DNA of 64,000 nucleotides from Indolivaga macrotermitis (GTDB lineage: Bacteria; Bacteroidota; Bacteroidia; Bacteroidales; Dysgonomonadaceae): assembly GCF_900128985.1 (NCBI RefSeq), contig NZ_FQUC01000003.1, positions 186,001 to 250,000 on the forward strand, written 5' to 3'. The notes beneath the pieces are model-generated. The model saw nothing but the letters and a program-made list of their open reading frames with translations, had not been told where the DNA came from and ran no database searches. Both the position numbers and the translations under genes were made by a program. The first letter of the stretch is position 1. The number at the start of each line of letters is the position of its first letter. Positions 1 to 8,544 of the stretch are shown piece by piece.

Positions 1-209
1 AATATGTATTGCCACATTTATTATTTAATTTATTAATGTTGCTTATATAAATCTTACAATCAGATAAATACAATATTTATAATGTTGCCTGAAGGAGAAA
101 AGTACCAACTCGAAACCTATGTGATGGTGATGGTATAATATTGATGGTTGCTTTCTTGATACTTTTCTAAACTTCAGCGATTTAAAAGAGCATATGAGTG
201 ATATTTTGC
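1..209. other. Non-coding stretch downstream of the SusC gene
   Basis: No convincing gene is seen here. SusC genes are normally followed directly by a SusD gene on the same strand, which would run leftwards from about base 200, but all minus-strand ATGs close to the SusC stop give only very short frames. The only minus-strand ATG that stays open to the window edge starts at base 17 and gives five codons, too little to judge. Confidence 0.5.
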
Positions 210-3200
210 TTAAAATGTAACATTTACTCCACCGGAGAACATTCTTGACAGGGGATAAACGATTACGCTACCTCCTAATTCAGGATCGACTCCTCTGAAA
301 TCTTTACTTTTGATAGTCAGCAGATTTTCTCCGGATGCAAATATTCTGACATTGCTTAATCCTGCCTGATTAGTCCATTTATTGGGCAGAGTGTATCCTA
401 TTTGCAGTGTTCTAAGCTTCAGGAACGAAGTGTTCTGTAGAAAAAGAGTGTTTGCCGGAGATTTGCTGTTTGCAGCCAATAAACGCGGATACTTCGCATT
501 GATATTTGCATTAGGATCTGTTGCCGGATCGTAATTATCGTAATCATAAACCGACTTATAAGCATCGTATGTGTAGTATACAGATGATGCATCGGCAGGA
601 ATAGCATCGTATAATTGTGTAATATTTCCGTTCACGCCTTTATCATACACATAAGCATATGATCCTAATCTGGCTTCCCAGTTCATACTGAAATCAAAAC
701 CTTTCCATTCTCCTGTTAAAGTTAATCCCAGATTCCACTTTGGTGTAGCAGATTTTCCTGTGAATTTTTGGTCGTTACTGTCCCCATATATACCGTCACC
801 ATTCAGGTCGGCCATAATCTGGTCACCATACCACAATTCACCTCCAGATCCTCCGGTAACATTACCATTAGCATCTACTTTAGGAGATCCGACTTTGTAT
901 CCAAAATCATATCCGGCGGCAATCATGCTTTTTACCCATTCCAGATCGGCCTTTGTCCTGATCATACCATCCCTAGGCCCTCCTTTAGGATCAACTTTTC
1001 CGTCAGCGGAGAAATATTTACCGGAACCCTTGTAAGGAGTATTTAAATAGAATTCGTCTATCCGGTGTCCTTCTACTCTTCTCTTATTACTTTCTACAGT
1101 AGAAACGTCTCCCAAGTTGGAATATCCGTATACCGGACGTCCCCATATATCGTATTGGCCTGCAATCGGACCGTACTCTAAAGCGCCTCTAAATTTGGTC
1201 ACTTTATTGGTATTATATGATGCGTTTAGTACAACTCCGTATCTGAAGTCTTTTATTTTGTCATTCCATCCAAGAGTCACTTCTATTCCTTTGTTGACCA
1301 TGTCGGCTGTATTGAGCCATTGTCTGTTAGGTATACCTCCCAAAGTCAAATACATCGAAGGCTTGTCCAGAATATCGGAAGAGTGCCGTTCATAGTAGTC
1401 CATCGATAGATTCAATCTGTTGCTGAGAACATAAGCATCAAAACCTAAGTTGAAGGTCGATACCTTTTCCCATGTCAGGTTAAGATTCGATGGTTGATTC
1501 TGAGCCAAGCCGTTATTGGCTTCGCCGTTGAGAACTCCGTTCGTTTGGCCATAAAGAGCCTGCCATGGATAATAGTCGGTACCACCAATCATGTTTCCAA
1601 GTTTACCCCAAGACGCTCTGATCTTCAGATCGTTGATCTTATCTTTCAATGGAGCATAGAACTCTTCTTCCGAAATACGCCATCCTCCCGAGAATGAAGG
1701 GAAATAACCCCATCTGTGTCCCGGAGCGTATTTGGATGAACCGTCAGCGCGAAAATTAGCTTCGAATAAATATTTGCCTTTATAGTCATAATTTACACGT
1801 CCAAAATAGGAAATCATAGCATAGTCGCCTTTCGCCGGGTTAGCATAGAATTGGTCAGAATCGCCCGGTGAAGTAGGTAAGTCTGTTATACTCCAGTCTA
1901 TCATTCCCATACTTTGACCTCTATAGCCAGATTTTTCCCAGAACATTTGTTCATAACCCGCTAATGCGTTTATACCATGGTCTCCCAATTGCTTGTTGTA
2001 GTATAGGAGGAAGTTTAACTGATAGCTTGAGGTCTTTGCATGACTTCTTGTTATCGGTGCAGTTTCCAACGTATTCATAATGTTTACCGGTTGATCGGTT
2101 CCCAGACGGAAACTATACATCGGCAAATATTTGATATACCCCTCGTTATCTTCCGAAATTTCCTGATAGTTGAATTTTACTTCTCCACTGATACCGTTCC
2201 AGATATCACCCTTCATATACCAGGTTGTATTGATAGTTGTATTTTCATTCTTGCCTCCTGCTGCAGCAACGTTTCTCAGTACATTCTGCCTGTCATATTG
2301 GTTGGGGTCTTCACCTGCTCCGTAATATCCGTTGTGTTCGGGAATCATCCCCGGATATGCCTGCAGCAAGTAAGTCATAGATACATTTCCCGGATCCTTT
2401 TTCGTTTTAGCTAAATATGTTTGGGTACCGAATGTCAGAATTTTGGCTACTGTGGATTCAGCATTGATACGAACATTGAATCTTTCCTGTCCGGTATTTT
2501 TTAATGTTCCCGGATTGTTTTGATATCCTAATGATAATAAATAGTTACTGTTTTCAGAACCACCCGAAACAGATAGGTTATGTCTCTGGAAAAAGGTCGA
2601 TTTGAACATTTCTTTCGACCAGTCCGTATTCGGATAAGCCATCCAGTTGGGTATACCATATCCGTTATCAACCCCATATGGATTTGAATTTGCAGCTCTC
2701 CATGTATCTATCAAATAGTCGCTATACCATACACTTGCATTTACATCATTGTTGAGTTGTGCAGTGTTATGCCATTCCATCCATGTAGGCGTATCAGACA
2801 TAAGTTTTAGCTTTGTTACCGGTTTTTGAGTGGCAAACAGGTTACTATATGTTATTTTAGAAGCTTTTTTGCTTCCTTTTTTTGTAGTGACCAATATAAC
2901 TCCGTTTGCTGCCCGGGCTCCATAGATTGATGCAGATGATCCGTCTTTCAATACAGAAATGTTCTCTACATCGTCAGGGTTAATATCGTTCATCGATGCC
3001 TGAACCCCGTCTATAAGTATCATCGGGCTACTGTTATTAAAAGACCCTGCGCCACGAATGGTGAAATTAACGTCTTCCGATCCCGGATTACCACTTCCCT
3101 GAGAAACACTCAAACCTGTGGATAAGCCCGACAAAGAAGTCGATAAACTACCATTTGCCCTGTTTGCCAGCTTTTCGGAACTAACCGCTGATACTGCGCC

Positions 3201-3599
3201 TGTAAGATTTATTTTCTTCTGTACTCCATAACCAACGACTACAACTTCTGATAAAATTTCAGATTCCTCATGAAGTATTACGTTCAGTATCGCTTCATTG
3301 CCGGCTTTCACTTCTTTAGTTGTGAAACCCAGATAGGTGAAGACAAGTGTCCCCCCTTCCGATGGAAGTGTAAGCTTATAGTTTCCGTCCATATCTGTAA
3401 ATGTACCTACTGTACTACCTTTGAGAACTACGCTTACCCCAATCAGGGGATCTCCACTTTCGCTAGATACAATTCCACTGACTGTTGCACCAGATTGTTG
3501 TACTAGGTTTTCCTTTGCATCTACTCTTAATGGTAATGTTACCATCCAAAGAAGTATCAAGCATAATGGTTTCCACCATAAAAGCCTCTGGTTTTTCAT
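210..3599 (-). CDS. susC: SusC/RagA-type TonB-dependent outer-membrane transporter
   Basis: Outer-membrane importer of oligosaccharides in the SusC family, powered by TonB. About 1129 residues, normal for the family. In order: a signal peptide, a carboxypeptidase-regulatory-like domain (about residues 40-100, with GTFTDMDGNYKL), a TonB box-like stretch with VVVVGYG, a plug domain with a YGARAANGVILVTTKKG segment, and a long beta-barrel ending in an aromatic residue (VNVTF). The start at 3599 is chosen because TAAAATG stands there; an in-frame ATG lies four codons upstream at 3611. It follows the GH2 gene by about 40 bases and is probably the last visible gene of the GH88-GH2-SusC transcript. 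Most SusC genes are paired with SusD, and none is visible here. The substrate is inferred from the neighbouring PL8 and GH88 enzymes, not from this protein. Confidence 0.93.
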   Translation of the reverse strand: MKNQRLLWWKPLCLILLWMVTLPLRVDAKENLVQQSGATVSGIVSSESGDPLIGVSVVLKGSTVGTFTDMDGNYKLTLPSEGGTLVFTYLGFTTKEVKAGNEAILNVILHEESEILSEVVVVGYGVQKKINLTGAVSAVSSEKLANRANGSLSTSLSGLSTGLSVSQGSGNPGSEDVNFTIRGAGSFNNSSPMILIDGVQASMNDINPDDVENISVLKDGSSASIYGARAANGVILVTTKKGSKKASKITYSNLFATQKPVTKLKLMSDTPTWMEWHNTAQLNNDVNASVWYSDYLIDTWRAANSNPYGVDNGYGIPNWMAYPNTDWSKEMFKSTFFQRHNLSVSGGSENSNYLLSLGYQNNPGTLKNTGQERFNVRINAESTVAKILTFGTQTYLAKTKKDPGNVSMTYLLQAYPGMIPEHNGYYGAGEDPNQYDRQNVLRNVAAAGGKNENTTINTTWYMKGDIWNGISGEVKFNYQEISEDNEGYIKYLPMYSFRLGTDQPVNIMNTLETAPITRSHAKTSSYQLNFLLYYNKQLGDHGINALAGYEQMFWEKSGYRGQSMGMIDWSITDLPTSPGDSDQFYANPAKGDYAMISYFGRVNYDYKGKYLFEANFRADGSSKYAPGHRWGYFPSFSGGWRISEEEFYAPLKDKINDLKIRASWGKLGNMIGGTDYYPWQALYGQTNGVLNGEANNGLAQNQPSNLNLTWEKVSTFNLGFDAYVLSNRLNLSMDYYERHSSDILDKPSMYLTLGGIPNRQWLNTADMVNKGIEVTLGWNDKIKDFRYGVVLNASYNTNKVTKFRGALEYGPIAGQYDIWGRPVYGYSNLGDVSTVESNKRRVEGHRIDEFYLNTPYKGSGKYFSADGKVDPKGGPRDGMIRTKADLEWVKSMIAAGYDFGYKVGSPKVDANGNVTGGSGGELWYGDQIMADLNGDGIYGDSNDQKFTGKSATPKWNLGLTLTGEWKGFDFSMNWEARLGSYAYVYDKGVNGNITQLYDAIPADASSVYYTYDAYKSVYDYDNYDPATDPNANINAKYPRLLAANSKSPANTLFLQNTSFLKLRTLQIGYTLPNKWTNQAGLSNVRIFASGENLLTIKSKDFRGVDPELGGSVIVYPLSRMFSGGVNVTF

Positions 3600-3625
3600 T
3601 TTAAGTCCCATTTGTTTTTCATTTT
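3590..3625 (-). repeat. Duplicated start context TAAAATGAAAAAC ahead of SusC
   Basis: Read on the minus strand, TAAAATGAAAAAC occurs twice, at 3625-3613 and 3602-3590. The first copy opens an eight-codon frame (MKNKWDLK) whose TGA overlaps the ATG of the second copy, which is the chosen SusC start. It looks like a small local duplication of the translation-start region; coupling of the mini-frame to SusC is possible but unproven. Confidence 0.5.
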
Positions 3626-3642
3626 ATAAGTTATAAATAAAG

Positions 3643-6600
3643 TTAGTATTTTAGTGATGCTTTACTTTCTGCATCTTTATTGTTATTTACCGGTACAATG
3701 GTGAATGACCAAACATAATCTGTATTCGAATAGATTGTTGCAGCCGATATCGGCCTCGAACCCCAGCTATCGTATCCTCCAACACCTTGTTGTTTCATAT
3801 CCACACAGATTTCTACAAAATTGCGAGGTGTAATGTCACTTATGTGCGTTTGTTTAGGACGCCTGTTTGCAGCTTCGGCCTCATTACGGTTTGCAATTTC
3901 CTCAGGAGTAAAGTTGTACCATTGGTAAGGCGCATCTGCTTCCTGTGCATCGAAATCTTCGACTGTATTTCTTAGAGCATTGAATCCTATAGTTTCAGTG
4001 GCTTTCACCAATAAGCCTTTGCCATTATTCATTGTTGCTGTAAACCACCGGGAATCTGTATGATGTCCGTTTTCTTGTGGACGCGCGTAACCGAAATAAA
4101 GGTCTTCTGCCTTTGCTGTATATATTCCGACCAAAGTGCCTTTGTTGCGGTCTATATAATTTTCCTGAGGTCCTCTGCCAAAGTATTTAATATTATCCAT
4201 CTCCAAAGGGAGCCTGAAGCGAACTCCGATACGGGGAACCTCGAGGATCTTCTGTTTAGCTTTTTCTTCAAAATCGGAGGCAGCTTGTGGAGAATGGGTT
4301 GCAGTTTCGGCTTCCTGGGTTTTCTTTACATCATCGGCATCCTTTGCAAGTGCGGTGAATTTTGCAGAAATATGAAGTACACCCGACCGGTCTAACGAAT
4401 ATTGCATAATGTAGTAATTGCCTGCCGGTAACAGATAATCGACTTGCATGGTTACGGTATAGCCGGTGGTCATCATTTGCTCTACATTAACTACATTGAA
4501 ATTTTTGCTGGCCTGTTTCCATGTTTGTAGACGCAGAGGTGCTCCATTTCCATAATCGTTATCATTAGGCCCTCTCCAGAAGTTAGGCTGTATACCAAAA
4601 CCATCGTGGAAATATTCGGTACCATCCACTTTATAAGAAGTAACTATTCCTTGTTTTTTATTGAATACGAAGTCTACTTTTGATGAATGTATGCGTACAT
4701 TATCTCCCTCTTCGGCGTATTCTAGGCTTGGATTGTTAAGATCCCTGTTATATGTTTTCTCCTCCTGTGCCAACGGTAGCTGGAACTGGTCGTGAGCTAC
4801 CATATGTCCCGCAGGAACGAGTTGCGTTGGCTGTTTGGTAAATACTTCAAAGTTTACAAAGTATTCTCCGGATGCCGTATGTTTGAAAGATGAGTAAGGT
4901 ATTTTGATTTCGGCAGAAGTTTGTGGTGCCGTATTCAAATCGAGTACAGTTTCATTCAATAGCTTCCCGTTATTATAGATCTTATACTTTATCAGATAGT
5001 CTGACAGATTAGTAAAGTAGAATCTATTGATAATCTTAAATACTCCTTGTTCCAGATCTATGGCTTCAAATCCAATGTCTTGATAGTTGTATTTTACTTC
5101 GGTGAGTCCCGGTTGAGGGGTTTGGTCGCTACGCAGCAATCCATCACACATAAAGTTTCCGTCTGAAGGCTGGTCTACTCCCCAATCTCCACCATACCCC
5201 CAATAAGGTCTGCCTGTTTCTTCGTCTTTCATCAAAACTCCATGATCTTTCCATTCCCAAATGTATCCGCCTTGTAATTGGGGATATTTGTAAATAGCCT
5301 CCCATTGACCATACAGATCTCCTGTAGAGTTACCCATTGCATGCGCATACTCCGAAAGTACAATCGGGCGATCGGCTCCTTTGCTCCCTATTTCTTCAAG
5401 CCATGCCGCACTTGGGTATTGAGGTACAAACATATCTGTATTCCACTCCCAAAGGGCACGTTCGTAGTTAACCGGACGATTCATTAAATCTTTGTCTAAG
5501 TCTTTCAGCGTCATATAACTTACATAGAAGTTATAGCCATTACCCGCTTCATTACCTAATGACCAGATAGTTAGTGATGGAAAATTTTTATTACGCTGAA
5601 ACATATTATTGATTCTGTACAGGTGATTGTTAAGCCAGTCAGGATTATGTCCCAGAGTGCCCAACTTGGTACCGTCTTTATGTCCATAAGAACCCTTGCG
5701 TACATCGTCCAGATACCGGGTGTAATACATACCATGCGATTCGATATTGGCCTCGTCATATACATAAAAACCAAACTCGTCACACATTTCGTAGAATTTT
5801 CTGTCTTGTGGATAATGAGCCAGACGTACGGAGTTTATATTATTCAATTTCATCAGTTCAAAATCGCGCCGCATTTCTTCCGGTGTCACATAGTGACCTC
5901 CGATTTGGCTCACTTCGTGTATGTTTACCCCTTTTAGTTTGACGGGTTGACCATTGATGTAAAATAGCCTGAGCTTTTCGCCATTCTTTTCAAACTCACT
6001 TTCTTTAATTTCTATTCTGCGAAAACCCACATTGAAAGGAATCACTTCTTGACCGTTATCGCTGGTTATTGTCATAACTAACTTGAATAGGTTGGTTTTT
6101 TCGGATGTCCATGTAGCCACGTTATCCAGTATAGCATCAAATTTTACGGCTTGTTTTCCGTTTGCTTTTATCTCTATATTACTCGATCCGGCAGCAACAG
6201 AACGTTGTTTTGCATCCAGTAATTCGTACGAGACACTTGTCTTTTGGGTTGTTTTTTCATGATTTTCAATATCTAATGCCAGTTTGAAAATTCCGTTTTT
6301 ATAACTGTCATCCAATGTAGATACTACCCAAAAATCTTTTAAAGCTACTTTGGGTTGTGACCACAAATAGACATCACGCTCTATACCACTGATACGAAGA
6401 AAGTCCTGACATTCGAGATAGGAACCTGTAGTCCATCTGAATATTTTGAGCGTGAGTACATTCTTTCCTGCCTTCACATATTTGTTGATATTGAATTCTG
6501 CGGGATTCTTCGAATCTTCACTATAACCTACTTCCTGTCCATTGATATAAACATATACACCAGATTTAGCTCCTCCAATGTGAAGGTAGATATCTCTTCC

Positions 6601-7053
6601 CAGCCAATCGGCAGGTATTTCTATATCGCGCCGATAGATGCCTGCCGGAATATCCTCTGGCAGAAGTGGCGGTGTCGGGTTACGAGGTTTAAACTCGTAT
6701 CCGTGATTGGTATATATGGGTGTTCCAAAGCCCTGTATTTCCCAGTTGCCCGGCACTTTGATATCGTGCCATGAGTCTGTACTGGCATTGGGATCGGTAA
6801 TATTATCGGGTAGTTGTTTGTAACTATCAACAAAATAGAACTTCCATGTACCGTTAAGTAGTTGATAATATTTACTGTTCTCATATATCCCTGTCAAAGC
6901 TTCGGACTTATTACTGTATGACACAAAAGCAGAGCGTGCATCTTCTTTGTTAACAGAAAATACGTTGATGTCTTTCCAGTAAGGCAACTTATCTTGTGCC
7001 GGAAGATTTACGCTTATTAAATACAATAAGCAGCCGATAAGTAGTTTCTTCAT
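3643..7053 (-). CDS. Glycoside hydrolase family 2 beta-galactosidase (LacZ-like), exported
   Basis: A GH2 enzyme with the full LacZ-type layout over 1136 residues: signal peptide (about 1-19, ending LPAQ), sugar-binding domain, immunoglobulin-like domain, TIM barrel, and a C-terminal beta-galactosidase small-chain domain. The acid/base glutamate is seen in SLGNEAGNG (E502) and the nucleophile in VLSEYAHAMGN (E568). Beta-galactosidase is the family-based call; related GH2 enzymes act on other beta-linked sugars. It lies 28 bases after the GH88 gene and 31-43 bases before SusC, so co-transcription is likely. Export fits trimming of oligosaccharides in the periplasm. Odd point: the small-chain domain holds a charged, low-complexity insertion at about residues 905-935 (rich in D, E, K, Q and A) that looks like a surface loop. 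Confidence 0.93.
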   Translation of the reverse strand: MKKLLIGCLLYLISVNLPAQDKLPYWKDINVFSVNKEDARSAFVSYSNKSEALTGIYENSKYYQLLNGTWKFYFVDSYKQLPDNITDPNASTDSWHDIKVPGNWEIQGFGTPIYTNHGYEFKPRNPTPPLLPEDIPAGIYRRDIEIPADWLGRDIYLHIGGAKSGVYVYINGQEVGYSEDSKNPAEFNINKYVKAGKNVLTLKIFRWTTGSYLECQDFLRISGIERDVYLWSQPKVALKDFWVVSTLDDSYKNGIFKLALDIENHEKTTQKTSVSYELLDAKQRSVAAGSSNIEIKANGKQAVKFDAILDNVATWTSEKTNLFKLVMTITSDNGQEVIPFNVGFRRIEIKESEFEKNGEKLRLFYINGQPVKLKGVNIHEVSQIGGHYVTPEEMRRDFELMKLNNINSVRLAHYPQDRKFYEMCDEFGFYVYDEANIESHGMYYTRYLDDVRKGSYGHKDGTKLGTLGHNPDWLNNHLYRINNMFQRNKNFPSLTIWSLGNEAGNGYNFYVSYMTLKDLDKDLMNRPVNYERALWEWNTDMFVPQYPSAAWLEEIGSKGADRPIVLSEYAHAMGNSTGDLYGQWEAIYKYPQLQGGYIWEWKDHGVLMKDEETGRPYWGYGGDWGVDQPSDGNFMCDGLLRSDQTPQPGLTEVKYNYQDIGFEAIDLEQGVFKIINRFYFTNLSDYLIKYKIYNNGKLLNETVLDLNTAPQTSAEIKIPYSSFKHTASGEYFVNFEVFTKQPTQLVPAGHMVAHDQFQLPLAQEEKTYNRDLNNPSLEYAEEGDNVRIHSSKVDFVFNKKQGIVTSYKVDGTEYFHDGFGIQPNFWRGPNDNDYGNGAPLRLQTWKQASKNFNVVNVEQMMTTGYTVTMQVDYLLPAGNYYIMQYSLDRSGVLHISAKFTALAKDADDVKKTQEAETATHSPQAASDFEEKAKQKILEVPRIGVRFRLPLEMDNIKYFGRGPQENYIDRNKGTLVGIYTAKAEDLYFGYARPQENGHHTDSRWFTATMNNGKGLLVKATETIGFNALRNTVEDFDAQEADAPYQWYNFTPEEIANRNEAEAANRRPKQTHISDITPRNFVEICVDMKQQGVGGYDSWGSRPISAATIYSNTDYVWSFTIVPVNNNKDAESKASLKY

Positions 7054-7081
7054 GGTAATTGTGGTTATATTCTGTCTGTAC

Positions 7082-8311
7082 TTATTTCATGTTCTTATAT
7101 CTGACTAATGCTTCTAAGAAATAATAGTCGGCATATACAAGAGGCTTGTCAATCTCTGTTTTATGAGGAATACTGCCCACACTGTGCTTTAAGAGGAAAT
7201 TGGCATTCGTCCCAAGTTCAGCTCTGTATTGTGGAGAAGCCAAAGTGTGAAGCATTTTAACCGCATTGTCTAAGTATCTTTTGTTCTTTGTGAATTCTCC
7301 TAATTCGAATAGAGCAGAGCATGTAATTGCCGCAGCCGATACATCTTTTAGATTCTCTCCCTTAAATTCTACTGCATAAGATTTGCCTTCAGCTGTATAT
7401 CCTTTTTCATTGACATTAAAGTCCCAAAGAGGAATAAGGTCTTCAGGAAGGTGATCCAGATACCAGTTTGCCATTTTAGTAGCTGCATCCAGATAAGCCT
7501 GATCTTTTGTTTCGCGATACATCATTGTGTATCCGTATATTGCCCAGGCTTGCCCTCTCGACCAGGTAGAGTTATCACTGTATCCCTGACAAGTTCCCTG
7601 ATACTTTACGGCTCCTGTAATTGTATCGTAGTCTACAACATGGTAACTGCTGTAGTCGTCCCTGAAATGATTGATCAGTGTTGTATTAGCATGAGTGATG
7701 GCAATATCTTTGAATCTTTCATTACCCGACAATTCTGTTCCGTTAAATAACATTTCGAGATTCATCATATTATCTATGATAACAGGGTAAAACCATTCTA
7801 CAGTATCGTTCCATGCTTTACGGTAATTCCACGATTTAATTGTTTTTGTATTTTTATTGAAACGTGATGATAAAGATTCCGAACTTTGAATCAATATGTC
7901 TTTGTATTCCGGTTTAGGAGCTAACCGGTTTGCGTTGCCATAACTGCAATACATCATAAAGCCTAAATCGTGATGCTCGGTGAATGTTTTGAGGGGCTCT
8001 AAGCTCTGTGTCCACTCTTCGGCACGATTACGCCATAAGGTGTCACCGGTCAGTTCATAGAGATACCACAGCGAGCCGGGAAAAAATCCGGGTGTCCAGT
8101 CCTTCATTTGGCTTGTCACTAAATTGCCATCATCATCCATCGTTCGCGGGTAATTATCTCCTGTAGGTTTCCCCACTTTCTCCAGCATCAAAGTTGTCTG
8201 ACGAACAGAATAATTGATATTTTCGTTTATAAATGCCTCTTTCTCGCTCTCACAAGAAATGCACATGATACCAACGAGTGTGGAGATACAGATACACTTC
8301 AGTTTACTCAT
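7082..8311 (-). CDS. GH88 unsaturated glucuronyl hydrolase, lipoprotein
   Basis: Hydrolyses the unsaturated uronic acid from the non-reducing end of oligosaccharides made by polysaccharide lyases. The 409 residues carry typical family motifs: HHDLGFMMYCSYGNA with D115, VIIDNMMNLEML with D180 (the two expected catalytic aspartates), and WSRGQAWAIYG near residue 250. The N terminus has a lipoprotein-like signal with Cys16 and Cys20; Cys20 is followed by ESEKE, an acidic tail of the kind that sends Bacteroidetes lipoproteins to the surface, so location is uncertain. It heads a probable GH88-GH2-SusC operon and sits 233 bases after the PL8 gene, whose unsaturated products are its natural substrates. 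The family call is firm; the exact sugar is inferred. Confidence 0.93.
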   Translation of the reverse strand: MSKLKCICISTLVGIMCISCESEKEAFINENINYSVRQTTLMLEKVGKPTGDNYPRTMDDDGNLVTSQMKDWTPGFFPGSLWYLYELTGDTLWRNRAEEWTQSLEPLKTFTEHHDLGFMMYCSYGNANRLAPKPEYKDILIQSSESLSSRFNKNTKTIKSWNYRKAWNDTVEWFYPVIIDNMMNLEMLFNGTELSGNERFKDIAITHANTTLINHFRDDYSSYHVVDYDTITGAVKYQGTCQGYSDNSTWSRGQAWAIYGYTMMYRETKDQAYLDAATKMANWYLDHLPEDLIPLWDFNVNEKGYTAEGKSYAVEFKGENLKDVSAAAITCSALFELGEFTKNKRYLDNAVKMLHTLASPQYRAELGTNANFLLKHSVGSIPHKTEIDKPLVYADYYFLEALVRYKNMK

Positions 8312-8423
8312 CTTCAGTATTAAATTTATAGTTTTTATATATTGATTTTTTTTGTCAGATTTTGGAATTGCTTAAGGTATTACGGTATTGGTTTTTATGT
8401 TTAAATCGAGTGATTGATTATTG

Positions 8424-8431
8424 CAAATATA
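8424..8431 (-). promoter_or_regulatory. Candidate -7 promoter box upstream of GH88
   Basis: On the minus strand TATATTTG matches the Bacteroidetes -7 consensus TAnnTTTG. It lies about 113 bases upstream of the GH88 start, in the 233-base gap (8312-8544) that separates PL8 from GH88. No clear -33 TTTG partner is seen. The gap holds nothing else recognisable. Confidence 0.4.
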
Positions 8432-8544
8432 TATGATGCGATAGTATGGAATAGGACATTTTTATACTTTAAATGGGTGAATTTTGTTTAAATTACCCTT
8501 GTTAAACCTCCTTATTTAGTGCTTTTTAGTTAAAAATCTATTTG

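Noticed and set aside
1-17. Minus-strand ATG at base 17 as a possible SusD start
   Set aside because: Only five codons are visible and the gap of nearly 200 bases from SusC is longer than usual; too little evidence.
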